From Fragilaria crotonensis (Eukaryota; Bacillariophyta; Fragilariophyceae; Fragilariales; Fragilariaceae): DNA of 39,665 nt. The notes below the pieces were generated by a model. That model did not search any database and was not told the origin of the DNA. It was given only the letters and a program-made list of their open reading frames with translations. Of the stretch, positions 10,948 through 22,503 are shown piece by piece. The stretch's first letter is position 1; each line of letters starts with the position of its first letter. The translations under genes and the position numbers were made by a program. The DNA is taken from the NCBI GenBank assembly GCA_022925895.1, contig JAKSYS010000596.1, forward strand, positions 1-39,665, read 5' to 3'.

Positions 10948-11680
10948 TGGAAACTACAGGTTGAGACTTATGATATTGATGCAATTGGAGTACTTGGAAT
11001 ACTCAGTAACGTGTCCAGTTGAATGAAACTGCAGACGAAAATGAAGAAACAAAACCAATGTGCCAAGTGACAATCCGCTGCCGCCGAATGTGATGAAAAT
11101 TCAATTTCATCCGGATGTGAGTGTGAATTGTGAATTGTGAATTCGACTCCTGTCTGTCTCCTGCCGTTTTCGCCATTGGTTGGTGGTCGGACGGGTTTCT
11201 TGGTCGAATGAGTCAAACGTACGGGTCGTTGAAACTTGAAACATTAACACATTAACCCCATTGTACAGTGTACAGTGTACACTACCATTTCATGTGTGCG
11301 CAAAACGCAGTGAGTTGCAACACATCCGTCTTATGATACGACAACGAGACAAAACAATGGCGTAATTGACCTCGAGAATGCTGCAATGAAAACGAAAGTA
11401 TGCATCGTGTGCTTGGAGCAGACGCATGCTCACACTGTACGTGCTGAATAGGTTATGGCTTTGCATACATCGAGATTACGATTGTTTACACTTCACACTT
11501 CATGAAATCACCTTAAGGCATGGTGTGACCGTGATACGATTGCCAAGCACTCCAGTACCAGGTACCTTGAACGGAGATCCTGTAAGACAGTGTATAGCAG
11601 CGACAGAAACCATCGGTTTCCCCCGTTTAAAGTTATGGATACCATCCAATCGACGGGTGTACCAGGTACCCTTCCTTCGT
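10948..11680. other. Spacer between ABC ATPase start and RPA3 end
   Basis: No supportable gene was found. It holds a short tandem GTGAATT repeat at about 11120-11142, and GTAC-containing palindromes (CCAGTACCAGGTACC-type) near 11563 and 11660, the last beside the RPA3 stop. The left part should carry the ATPase promoter. Confidence 0.4.
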
Positions 11681-12145
11681 TCACGCCGGAATGGACGGAA
11701 AGTAGTCGACAAACTTTGGATTGTGCTGAACCTCCACTATCATTCGGTTGTAAATTTCCAAATCCATGTCGACCGATAGTTCTCGTGTGACAAAAAGCTG
11801 CATTGATATGATAGTGCGGATGCAAGCGAGAGGTCGTCAGTTGACATGTCGAACAACATTAGATTATCTGCATTCCAGACAACGCACACGGATCTGTCAC
11901 TTACTTGCAAAGTCCCATCGCTATTGGCATGCCCGACTAGCTCATAGATGGATCCCAGCTGAACTTGCGCATCCGGCTCGCATAGGACTTTAGTAACGAC
12001 ACCGTCTGAACACTCAAGGTCAATGTTATTTCCGTCAAACAAGAGTACTTTGCCTACCAACAGAAACAATCATGTTGGCGCAGCGACCACTCTCCATGAG
12101 CTTTCCATTCAGGCGAGGATAGGATCCGTCAGGTTGCGAAGTCAT
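11681..12145 (-). CDS. RPA3: Replication protein A 14-kDa subunit (RPA3), two exons
   Basis: RPA3 is the small OB-fold subunit of the RPA heterotrimer that binds single-stranded DNA in replication and repair. Exon 1 (12145-11905) starts MTSQPDGSYPRLN, like the PRxN start of RPA3, and continues with VGKVLLFDGNN, LECSDG, GSIYELVGHANSDGTLQ. It ends at a GTAAGT donor. The intron spans 11798-11904 (107 bp) and ends in GCAG. Exon 2 (11797-11681) reads LFVTRELSVDMDLEIYNRM and ends in IPA and TGA, matching the family's closing helix. The product would be about 118 residues, the usual RPA3 length. One extra base at 12058 (a GG pair) breaks the frame between VSV and VGKV; without it exon 1 is exactly 80 codons. 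An assembly error is likely because everything else is conserved. Confidence 0.8.
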
Positions 12146-12440
12146 CGTTTCGAATGGGAAGAAAGCGGGGAGATGGAGAAGCGAAAGGAGACACAACACC
12201 AATTTTTTTTGCTTCGACCCGTTCTCTCAGATGATATATTGCGCGCCATAAGTTCAAATACTTCGCACTGGGAGCTGGGAGTACAAGTACTTCAGTACTC
12301 GAAAGGGACCAGTTACTGGAGTACCAGGGCAAAACTCGTAGTGCTACACAAATCTACTAGCATGTTTCTGTCAACTCTGAATCGATATATGTATGTATAT
12401 GATATATGAACATACGTACCAGGTACAGGTTTAAACCATA

Positions 12441-15400
12441 TAGTGGGACTAAAAAAAAGAATCCTTATCAAGAAATCGTCCTTTGACGCTGAAAATACAT
12501 CAAAACAATCTGCATTTAACGGCGCACGATCTGGTGAAAGAAATGTTGACAAAGGACAAGTGTTCATAAAGATGTGTTTAGTCGAAAAAAATGAACGAGG
12601 AATTTTTTTAACTCAGTAGTGGGACTGTCTAGTAATCGTCGTGTTGATGACTGTAAAAATATTTTGAAAACAATTCATGACATCGATGACAATGATGAAC
12701 AGGCATGAGATTCTGTTATATTTTAGTCCTAATCATTAAAACATGTTCACAACACACATAAGTAGAGATTTGATGCATTAGACAGTATCTGGAAGTGGTA
12801 TGTAGGTTGTCCAGTCTCTTTCTAGCGTTGCGAGTTTTGCAATGATGTCGTGCTTTTTCTTCAAATCTTTCATCAGGCCGTCAGCCTTTGCCTCTGGTAG
12901 AACCCACCTTATGATGTCACCCCAGTCTTTGTCATTCAAGGATTCGCTGGACAATCGATATTTTTGAAGAGCACGCTGCGCATTGGCTAAAAGCTTGGCC
13001 TGCCGCTCGATCTTGGTTTGCGACACGGAAGCCGTTTTCGAAGCTTCAATCGCAAGCTGCTCCTTCTGAGCTCGTAATATGACACTGGCATTTCCAATGC
13101 AAGTGCCACACGTTGCCCAGATTGCTGATATTGAGAAGGCTCCCTTTTTTTCGACTAGCTGCTTGACCTGCTCATCTTTATCTGCTGCCCGCTTGGCGTG
13201 ACAAGCGACAGGGATCGTCGCATCAAAGACTCCAGAATTGAGCCCATGCTCGCAAGACAACGCAACGAGGTTGTCATACTTCGCCTTAAGTTCTTCTAAG
13301 GCCTCATTCTTCTGGTTCTGTCCCAATTCGTGTCGTACTTTCTTATCGTTCATGCAATTCCTTGTAAAAGGAACAAAACCCACCTTTTTCCACGAACCGA
13401 GAATACGTTCCTTAGTGAAGCACTTATCAAAAGGCTTCAGAGAAATGTCATCTGTGTCTTTTCCATTCACAATGGTTGACAAATCATCAAATCCAAGGGA
13501 CAACGATAAGGAAGCAGCAGCTTGCGGTGGAGCACCATTGTTGGAATCTTCATTTCTCCTGTCCCTCAGCTGTCGTTGCTGTAACATGCGAAGATTTCCT
13601 CGCTCTTTAAGTTTCTCCACAACTATCATTTCACCTCGGGCATACGTTGCTGTCTTAAAAGCTCCATACAATGCATCCATTTCTTGGTTTACACTCGTCG
13701 CATTTGGAAGCCCCATGAGAATGTATAAACCTTTCTCAAGGAGCTCTGCTCGTTTCGTGATACTTTCTTCTGATGCCACGATTCGCCCAGGACCAGAATC
13801 AACTTTCAAAACCACAGGTCCACAAAGGAGCTTACCAGTTACAGGATCAAACTCTGCCATTTTAGATATATTTGGATAGAGCGGCAAAACTACTCTCTCA
13901 ATGTAGTCAATGAACAGGGTATCATCCATGGAGCCTCGGGTTCGCACTGAACAGAAGCTTGACTCTTCAATCTGAGTTGGACATCCAAACCTTCCTGTAA
14001 CGACAGGAAGTCCCTGAAGCCACTGGACTTTAACACGAAAATTCTTCTCCAGCTTCGCTCCCGAATCGAAAATAAACATTGGCGGTAATGCCTCGCCAGC
14101 CGCATTGGTGGCATAGACACCAGTGACGTGCCTACTTGCCTTAACCGTACGCTTGCAACCCCTCTGTAAGCCGGGATTATGATAAACTACCGACCTCGGA
14201 CCTCCCTTGTCGCCGGTAATGGAGAGATCATGATGGGTCTCATCCATATTAATGATGCGACGAGTGACCTCTTCCGATCGAAAGTCCAGCTCTGACACCA
14301 ACGTTCCGTTGTCATCTCGTACTTCTTGATTGCGGACCAGTCCTGTGGAAATCAAATCCTTCTTGGCATCATCAAACCACTGCTGTAGGTTATCATGTGA
14401 TGTCCATTGGACTCGAGCGTCTTCCATTGACACCTGCTTTGCTGCGCCAAGTCGGTCTGGAAATTCATTGCGAAGCTTTCGCCATGCAGACTCCACAGTG
14501 AACTTACTCTCATATGGTGTGTCGATAACTGCTGCTCCAATCAATCTCTTAAAGTCCCTTCCTCTTAATTCTCCACCATTTCCGACTTGACTGACCTCTG
14601 CATGCGTGGTAACAGTCTCAAGCAGCACATCAGGTATTTTGGAGGCAGGTCCTCGCTTCGGAGGGCTCGTCCCGATTTTCCCTTGCTTGATTGCCCTGTA
14701 AAGGGTGCTCCTACTTAGTCTCCTTGTTCCATCCAATCGGTACTTTTTATTGAGTCTCGCAACAATGCGATGAGATGATTCATCAAAGCGTTTTGGAGGA
14801 TCAGCATGCGATTCCGCAGCATCGTGCAAACGAGCAAGGTCAACTGTCCCTTGCTTGAAAGCTTCTTTGAAGCGACGGTTGTAGTCCTCTCTATCAAGTT
14901 TTGCTTGCAAACGAGCCTGGCTTACTTGTCTCGAATTCCTTCGGATCCTTTTCTTCATATTCTTCTTGTTGTCCTGCTGCTGGCTGGCGGTTGAATCAGC
15001 ACCAGAAAACGAAGATCCCTCTGTCAAGGGAGAGGTTTGCGTTGCTCCTGAAGTGCTGTCATCAACTTGCGGGACCTTTATGACCATACCTTCTTCGTCA
15101 ATTAAACGTCCAAAATACTCCTTCTTACTGCTCACAATGCTGTTCGAACACATCTTCATATTCTCAGTTGCCTTCTTAACATGATAATGAAGGGTTTGAA
15201 CTGAAACAACCTCATGGAGTCGACAAGCCCAGAGCGCTTGGTCGAGTTGGAGCTTATTGTGAGTGACCTGCGATATTTTTTGTGGTATAAAGTTTGTGTA
15301 GACCAAAAAAAATAAAATGTAAGTCCCAGGCTCGGATCTTTCATCAAAACTCCGATCACCATGGTGTTTTCAGAGCGGGAAAGGAAATGAAGAACTCACC

Positions 15401-15751
15401 ATTCGCACAGCATCTTCAATTGTATACTCCTTGGATGGTCTTCCCAATTTCAATGACGAGTTGTCAATGTCATGTAGGCAAGCCTTCCTTTTGCTTGACA
15501 TGGTTAAAATTCAAGCAATTGTTTTCAAATAGTGAACGCAGTGCGCCAAAAATTAATTGTCTGTCTGTGAACCATTACTGCGGCATGGGCAACCCCCCGT
15601 TCTCAAAATTGAGCTACAGTAACCCCTCCTCTTTCACTGTCTACTACGACTTTGATTAAGGTCATAGGGTAGATCTTCGTGCATGAATATCTTGAAAAAC
15701 GCTGGTTTTGGTGACCGTCCCACTACTCTTTGAAAAAAAACCGTCCCACTA
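12441..15751 (-). mobile_element. Complete pogo-like (Tc1/mariner superfamily) DNA transposon, 3.3 kb
   Basis: Both ends read TAGTGGGAC (left) and its reverse complement (right), and each is flanked by TA (12439-12440 and 15752-15753), the target duplication expected for pogo/Tc1-mariner. Including the TA, the ends match over 11 bp and then diverge, though A/T-rich runs follow on both sides. A second copy of TAGTGGGAC lies inside each end, at 12617-12625 and 15717-15725, in the same orientation as the nearest end; these are probable extra transposase-binding sites. The single gene inside is intact, so the element may still be mobile. Confidence 0.85.
12778..15501 (-). CDS. pogo-like DDE_1 transposase, two exons
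   Basis: Exon 1 (15501-15400, 34 codons) begins MSSKRKACLHD and contains LGRPSKEYTIEDAV. It ends at a GTGAGT donor. The 132-bp intron (15268-15399) ends in CGCAG. Exon 2 (15267-12778) continues VTHNKLQLDQALWACRLHEV, completing a psq-type helix-turn-helix. The predicted protein has 863 residues. A basic linker (KKRIRRNSRQ) and a second HTH-like region (LSRSTLYRAIKQGKIG) follow. The catalytic core shows IINMDETHHDLS (D1), VVLKVDSGPGRI (D2) and LPNATSVNQEMDALYGAFK (D3), with 40 residues between D2 and D3. The C-terminal third has a CxxC (ATCGTC) and a Gln/Lys-rich helix likely to form a coiled coil. There are no frameshifts or stops. It is expected to cut and paste the surrounding element in the nucleus. 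Confidence 0.85.
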
Positions 15752-16021
15752 TATAGTTTATACTTGTACCATGTACTATTCCACATGCCAAAATGCCGAC
15801 TGCTATGGCTGGGTGCGCGGGCCAAAACTTTATAGTAAAAATACGTAGATCTGGTACAAAACGTCATCAAAAACCTCAACCTTATCTTTTAATTCATGTA
15901 TGAGATCAAAAAAATGGCGCACTTTCTCGTGCCTTGATGGTCCGACGATGATCATCCATATCTCCACAGGATTGATGCAGCTCGACGTACCTCAACCGGT
16001 TATAGCTCATCAATCAACAGT

Positions 16022-19000
16022 ATGAGCGAGATATTGCCTAAGTACATCGAGAGGCGAGGAATGAGTCATTTTATTCTCACTTCCTTTCATGCAGCCATCA
16101 GCGAAACCTCGCTCCACAAGAAATGGTTGAATGCCGTCGTTTTGCATGAATACATACATCAACGGTACTGCTCCAATGGACTTCAATTTACCCTGGTTGC
16201 CATGATGAGATGCATAAACAAGGCATACCAGAACAGCTCCTACAATGCCAACTACATTGAGGTTTGCAACGGAGCAAAGCTAGACATGTACATCCAGCAT
16301 CAACGACGACAAGGCGAGACAAAGACGTCCTACTACTTTTACATAACTAAGACTGGAGCAACGGCGCCAGCTCTTCCTACGGCAGGCAATACATCAGCTT
16401 GGGAAGCAGCGATTGCTGTCAATCGGCTGCTCCCTCCCGCAACCCGACAACGGTCTGAACTTGTCGACATAGTAGAACTAGACAGCAATCCTCACCAGCA
16501 CGATAGTAGAAAACGACAACTATCGCCATCCTCTCCTTGCCGTAGTACCAGTCCTCCTAGCACTTTCAGCAGCAGCATAGCAGCAAAGAGGACACGACGT
16601 TGCAACCAACACGGAAGATTGTTGAATGGGGGGAGCTCCATGGCGCCATCATCATCATCCTCAAGTGATGACGCCACTTCATCGCCCGATGATGCCGTTT
16701 TGGCATCATCTGAAGAACGAGGAGGAGAAGAAGCCTCAGAATGTATGACAAATGAGGTCGCCACCATGATAGGAAGTAGCGAAGACACTGCTTCATCGCT
16801 GGCATCTCCGCTTCGTCCTTTTCTCGAAACGTATTGGGACTCTCCCGAAGCCAAATTACTTTTCCGACCGCTCGCCTCAGAGTCGACTGCTCTTGATGCC
16901 ATTGAAAACCAGATCAAAGCCCTTCGCGACGTCAACAAAAGTTCAAATGCTTTCCTCACCGTCGCCGGAAATCTTGACGAGCTAAACGAAGACGACGTCA
17001 CGGAACATCAAAAATGGGTTATACAACAAAAAGCACAATATCTCGCCCTTGCACTCCACCTGGCGAGGGAGAACATGAACGGGTGGACGTGGCAAAAATG
17101 TTGTGAGAAAACGATTGGTGAATTACAAAGGCAAGGATTGACACTTGCCACTCGCCATGAGACCGTATCCAAGTGGTACCGTAGCTTCCGCGAGACTCGT
17201 ACCTTCGTCATTCCGCAACCAGCAAAGAAGAACCTTCCGCCATTTCTCCATCAAAATCCAGACATCTGTACGAATATAAAAGAATACGCAAGGGGACACC
17301 TCGACACACTCAGCATCGAAATGCTGAGTGACTTTATCCACGACAAAGTCTTACCAATCCTAGTGATGGACCTTTTTGATGCGACCGAGAAAAGTGTGAG
17401 AGCGATGATGGCAAACAACAAAGAGCAATACAACAAGCAATTGAGGATTATCCTCAAGCGATACGGTCTTACCTGCATAAGTCCCTCAACTGTCTACCGT
17501 TGGATGGTCCGCCTTGGCTTCCGCTATGAGCCAACTCGCAAAGGATATTATGTCGATGGTCACGAACGACCTGCCACGGTACAATATAGATGGGATTTTT
17601 GTCAACGCTACTTATCATACGAAAGAAGGATGCATCGCTGGGTGCAAGTAACAGAACCTGTGGCGGCACAACTTGAGACAGATGAAATGCTACCAAAAGG
17701 AAGCGGCTACTCTTACCTTAACAGCAGCGGGGATCGAATGAGAGAATACCATGTCGACAGCTTCGAACCCGAAAAGAGTAAGGCCCTCTTACAGCAACTA
17801 GTGACAACTGACTTCGGTGGTAACCTCTCCGTCCGCTTCGATTCGTCGTTGAAGCCATTAATAATCTTCGGGCATGACGAATGTATATTCAAACAGTTCC
17901 TGATGCCGTCAAACAATGGTATGGCCCAACAGAGAAACTTTCATTCGTCCGAAGGATGATGGTCTTGGGATAATGATTTCGGCTTTTCAATCCAGGGAGT
18001 TTGGTTTTGGTCTTGATACGACGGAGTCAGACCTATCAGAAGTGAACAGACGTCGACAAGGGGTTAAGTATCGTGACACACAAGCAGCAATGGACACAAG
18101 AAAAACGGAATACAAGGAACCACTTACGACTTCTCCTTTCATTCGGGAATTCGAGTACGGACAAAATGCTGACGGCTACTGGACATATCAGCACATGGTG
18201 CTGCAGCTTGAGGATTGCGTGGACATCCTCAATGTCAAGTATCCACAGTACGACTTCCTATTCTTATTCGACCACTCCTGTGGTCACGATCGACAACGGG
18301 AGGACGGGTTGAATGTGGAGAAGATGTCGAGAAGCTTCGGAGGACAGCGCAGAGAAAATGCGCGAGACAACGATAAAGCAAAGTCAAGGATATCTCGGTC
18401 CACACTCACCAAAACTGCAAGTTGGAGACACGCAATCAATGGTGTTCAGTCCATTGGAAGCCGGTCCTTTTGGATGACAGAGGCGCAACGGGAAGAAACT
18501 CGCCATGATCGAATTCTTGAGGAGGAAAACGCGAGAGTTCACGAAGGACGAGCTGCTTAAAGTACTGAAGAAGGAACGAGGAGTCAGTGCCAAAGGCAAG
18601 AAAGCGGCAATACAAGCCATTGCACAAGAGCATGGCTTACCGATTCGGGAGACATCACAGATAGTTGTTGAGGGGTGGGAGGGAAAACCAAAAGGCCTCC
18701 TACAGGTTCTTTGGGAACGCGGAATTGTCGATGAAACAAGACTTTCAGAGTACACGATCAATGGAAGGCAAAATGGATACGGCGTTGTTGACAAAACCTT
18801 TGCCTTGAAGTCTTTGATGGCCAGCTGCCTGCCTTGATTTCGAGGAGGAGGAGACACTTCTTCAGTCAATGGGAAGGGAGATGGGTGTTCTTGTTGATCG
18901 GACACCCAAATGCCACTGCGAGCTTGCAGGAGAGGGAATCGAGTATTCCTGGGGGTGTGCCAAAAACAGTTACCGCCGTGTGTCCTTGAAACAGAAGCGA

Positions 19001-19440
19001 GGCAAAGACAACTTTAAATCCGTTGTCAGAGAGTGTCTGTCGAGGGAGAAGGGCGGGGTGTTAGTGACGGAGCGAATCAGACTTTTTCAAGACGAGCACG
19101 GGCATACATCTGTGCTTACTACATGATTTGGTGCGAACGACAGGAGAGAAAGTGCCAGAACAAACGAAAGTGCGCTCACGACAGATCCCATCAAGACGGA
19201 GAAGCTTGTCAAACGCTTCAAAACACATCGTTGTGCCCTCGATTTCGACCACAGCTTCTGCAAGGCAACGTTCATAGACTTAACGAACGAAGGATAGAAG
19301 CAAAGGAGAAGCAACCATTGCAAAGAGCAAAGCAACAAGAACAATGGAAAGATCTTTTTTTGTGGCATATGCATACGCACATCTGGCAATCGTTCTTTGT
19401 TCACAAAGATTTGCTGATGTCATACTTTGAAAATGTGTAG
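16022..19440 (+). pseudogene. DDE transposase-like gene, copy B (frame-broken)
   Basis: The first frame (16022 to about 17905) holds an N-terminal domain, a Ser-rich acidic linker, WTWQKCCEKTIGELQRQG, an HTH-like STVYRWMVRLGFRYEP, the signature GYYVDGHERPATV and the first acidic motif FGHDECIFKQFL. Frame 2 (about 17916-18500) holds EFGFG, QLEDCVDILN and FLFLFDHSCGHDRQ. Frame 3 (18505-18837) holds a SAP-like stretch and GLLQVLWERGIVD. Frame 4 (18869-19126) holds CELAGEGIEYSWG. A last conserved block (FKTHRCALDFDHSFCKATF) is in another frame near 19210-19260. The order matches copy A, and the triad D-D-E is present. The shift near 17895 is at AAA and the one near 17950 at CC, as if single bases were missing. 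No terminal repeats were found. Confidence 0.75.
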
Positions 19441-19716
19441 ACATAATTTTTTCTATACCGAGTTCTATGTCATCCTACTATTCCGAGCATTGCGATGCAC
19501 CCAGCCATATGGGCGAGGTTGCAATCTGAAGTCCTTCTCAAATTCCTGAAATATAATCAGGCTCTGTTTGATAAACGAGAGCTGACAGGTGACGCAAAAC
19601 AATACCCCCACTCGATCATACTCGAAGGGCGTTACTTGCCTACCAAAGAGAGCAAGAGAGAAGAGCGTCTGCTGTTGCGGCACTATTGAAAGTCGACTAT
19701 CAAGGATTTTTTTACC

Positions 19717-20433
19717 ATGTCGATTGAAGGAATCTTTTTATCTCCCGCTTCATCGAAGCCCATGCAATCCATCCAACAAGGCCAATTGATTGCAGGAAAG
19801 GGTCTCGATGGTGATCGTTATTGTAACGACGTCGGGACGTATTCTCTATTTCGCTCGTCCCGACTCTGCAAGGAAGCGCCCGAGCCAGGACGACAACTCA
19901 CCCTAATCAGTGCCGATTCTGTCGAAGCGGCATTTGACAGGCACCAGCTGCCCCGACTCGCGAGCTGGGGAGATTTACGCCGCAATATTGTCGTGAGGGG
20001 CGTCTCAGCCCAAGAGCTTTTGGACGCCAAGGGCTGCGTCATCCAACTCGGGCCCGAATGTCGCGTCTTGGTTCATCGGCCCACCGTTCCTTGTATGTAT
20101 AATGAAAGAAAGAATGGAGTTCCTGGAATGATGGAATCCATCTGGAACGAAGCCGGTGTTTCGTGCCAAGTGCTGGTCGGCGGTCCGATTCAACAGGGCG
20201 ACTCGGTGGTAATCTTGATGCACCAACATGGAGAGATTGACGATGGTTGTCAACCTCCAGGGTACTACATCCCTCCATCCAAGCGGACGGCTGCGATGGT
20301 CAAGGAAGCCCTTGCCATTAGCCGGGAAAATTTCAAGATCTTTTCAGAAACGGATCCGGAGGGCGTGGAACGTGCGAGAGCGGCATACGAATCCGTGGGG
20401 TTGACCTTTTGGCCCAGAGTAAAAGCTGAATGA
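19717..20433 (+). CDS. MOSC-domain protein
   Basis: This is an uninterrupted 238-residue frame. The MOSC domain (C-terminal domain of molybdenum-cofactor sulfurase) is recognised from GKGLDGDRY near residue 30, the QLTLISADSVEAAF block, GDLRRNIVVRGVSAQELL, and the conserved cysteine in TVPCMYNERKNGV near residue 126, followed by GGPIQQGDSVVIL. In this family the cysteine carries or transfers sulfur or contacts molybdopterin. No signal peptide or molybdopterin beta-barrel domain precedes it, so this is a stand-alone MOSC protein like bacterial YiiM. A C-terminal extension of about 50 residues is Arg/Glu-rich. It converges with the SHMT gene, 244 bp apart. Its exact substrate is unknown. Confidence 0.85.
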   Translation: MSIEGIFLSPASSKPMQSIQQGQLIAGKGLDGDRYCNDVGTYSLFRSSRLCKEAPEPGRQLTLISADSVEAAFDRHQLPRLASWGDLRRNIVVRGVSAQELLDAKGCVIQLGPECRVLVHRPTVPCMYNERKNGVPGMMESIWNEAGVSCQVLVGGPIQQGDSVVILMHQHGEIDDGCQPPGYYIPPSKRTAAMVKEALAISRENFKIFSETDPEGVERARAAYESVGLTFWPRVKAE

Positions 20434-20677
20434 TGGGAAGCCGTCAGGCATGGATCCAAGCCCCACTTCATGTCAAACATATAAGGTGCTGTTCTATGCA
20501 ATAAGGAATGCGCGACTGTTCGTTGGTTCTCATCAGGGCAGTACAGCTCTACACACTGTAGATCATTTGTGGATCCTTCTCATACAAAACACTGCTGAAA
20601 TATGTTAACATAAAGCGAAACTTGCCTTATGTTGCAGTACTCTAGGTTGGCACGGTTGGCACGGTTGCCGCTGAGAT

Positions 20678-22503
20678 CTAGGCAACGAAGTCAACATTGT
20701 ACGGTCCTGTGAATTCCATTTCATCCTCAGTGAAACCCACGGTTGGGAACGAGCAAGCAAATTCGGAAACATCTGAACGGAGTTGAACAAGATCGGCGTC
20801 CACACTTGGCCCAACTGAACACATTTCCTTGAAGCTCTTCAACTTCTTTCCCTGCTCAGTTTTCTGCAGACGTACCGCAATAGCGACGGCTCGGTCGAAA
20901 AATTGAGCAACCTTGGCAAAGTCATCCTCCTTGAATCCACGTGACGTCAGAGCTGGAGCACCCATTCGGATTCCACCTGGAGTCAACGCAGAGGTGTCGC
21001 CGGGGATTGTGTTCTTGTTCGTGGCCATACATGCTAGCTCCAAAATGCGCTCAACACGAGCTCCGTCAATACTACGAGACGACTTGAGGTCCACCAGCAC
21101 TAAATGGTTGTCGGTTCCTCCACTAACGAGGTTGTACCCCAACTTCGTAAGCTCGTCGGCCATACGCTTGCAGTTCAGCAACACCTGCTTCTGGTATTCA
21201 ACAAATTCTGGGGTGTTGACTTGCTTCAAACATGTTGCAAGAGCTCCGATTGTGTGGTTGTGTGGACCGCCCTGAAGACCTGGAAAAACTGCGAAGTTGA
21301 TCTTGTCCTCGTAGTCATACATGATTGGGTTGCCCTTCTTGTCCGTACCCTTTTGTCCCTTGCGGTAAAAGATCATGGCTCCACGAGGTCCACGGAGACT
21401 CTTGTGAGTAGTGGTGGTGACAACATCCGCGTAAGGAAAGCAAGAAGGAATGACCTCGGCAGCGATGAGACCTGAAATGTGAGCCATGTCGTTAAGGACG
21501 TAGGCGCCTACTGAATCAGCAATTTCGCGGATACGCTGATAGTCAATGAGACGAGAATAAGCGGAGGCACCAGCGACAATCAATTTTGGACGGAAGAGCT
21601 CAGCGCTTTTCTGCATCTGATCGTAATCAATTTGCCCCGTGGTCTCATCAAGGCGGTACGGCATTGACTCAAAATAACGGGAAACCATGGAGATCTTCTT
21701 GTTTGCAGTTTGGTATCCGTGCGAGAGATGACCTCCGTGAGGAAGGTCCAACGAGAGAATTCTATCATGCGTATCAAGCAGGGCAGTATAGACCTAAGCA
21801 TGATGGAATGATGGAGATCAAGAAACGTGAGCTAAGTTGGTGAGAGAGGACCACTGGAGTGCGGCATACCACGGGTTTGACCACTTCACCGGTACGGTAT
21901 GTGAATTTCGAAGAATGTGAATTTCGTAGAATATTCACGAAGAAAATCAGTATCTGACGTCACGCACGCTGTGATTTCGGTGACTATAACGATGACAATC
22001 CACTTGCCCTCCAAAACACTGAATCAAATTGCGCCTCTGACTTCCAACCAGCGAAGCACGTTAATGCGACTTACCTGGAAGTTGGCAGGAGATCCAGAGA
22101 GGGACTGAACATTCACACCCCACTCATCAGGATCGAGCTTGAAAGCCTCCAGAGCTCGCTTCTGGCATAGTAGTTCCACCTGGTCAATATTCTCGTTTCC
22201 ACCATAATAGCGTGCGCCCGGGTAACCCTCACTGTACTTGTTCGAGAGAACCGATCCAAGAGCATCAAGAACAGCCCTGGATGTGAAGTTCTCGGACGCA
22301 ATCAAGACAAGAGAATTTCGCTGCCTGGCTTTTTCCTGTTCAATAAGCTTGCAAAGTTCGGGGTCTTGTTCTGTCAATCGCTTGTTGAGATCTGCTCCTG
22401 CTGAAGAACCGAACAAACGAGTGGAAGTGCGGCGTACGGCCGGTGCCACCGAACTGCGGATGGAGGTGAGCATGTTGTTGATGTTGATACGAATGCTATG
22501 CAA
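20678..22503 (-). CDS. SHMT: Serine hydroxymethyltransferase, mitochondrial type, two exons
   Basis: SHMT interconverts serine and glycine with tetrahydrofolate, using PLP, and in mitochondria completes photorespiratory glycine recovery. Exon 1 (22503-22075, 143 codons) starts with an Arg/Ser-rich leader with no acidic residues ([15 protein letters not shown]), a typical mitochondrial presequence, then [11 protein letters not shown] and [15 protein letters not shown]. It ends SGSPANFQ at a GTAAGT donor. The intron is 21794-22074 (281 bp). Exon 2 (21793-20678) resumes [12 protein letters not shown] and [14 protein letters not shown]. The PLP lysine lies in [15 protein letters not shown] near residue 274. 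The total is 514 residues, normal for the eukaryotic enzyme, and the frame is clean. A second ATG at codon 11 may be the real start. Confidence 0.95.
21955..21962. promoter_or_regulatory. CRE-like TGACGTCA in the SHMT intron
   Basis: A second perfect TGACGTCA lies within the only SHMT intron, followed by CGCACG. It may act as an intronic enhancer site for the same factor as the promoter copy, or be chance. Confidence 0.3.

Noticed and set aside
11426-11779. 117-codon plus-strand frame over the RPA3 3' end
   Set aside because: Overlaps RPA3 exon 2 on the opposite strand, which has clear conservation and splice sites.
16492-17001. 169-codon open frame opposite transposase copy B
   Set aside because: Shadow of the Ser/acidic-rich linker on the coding strand.
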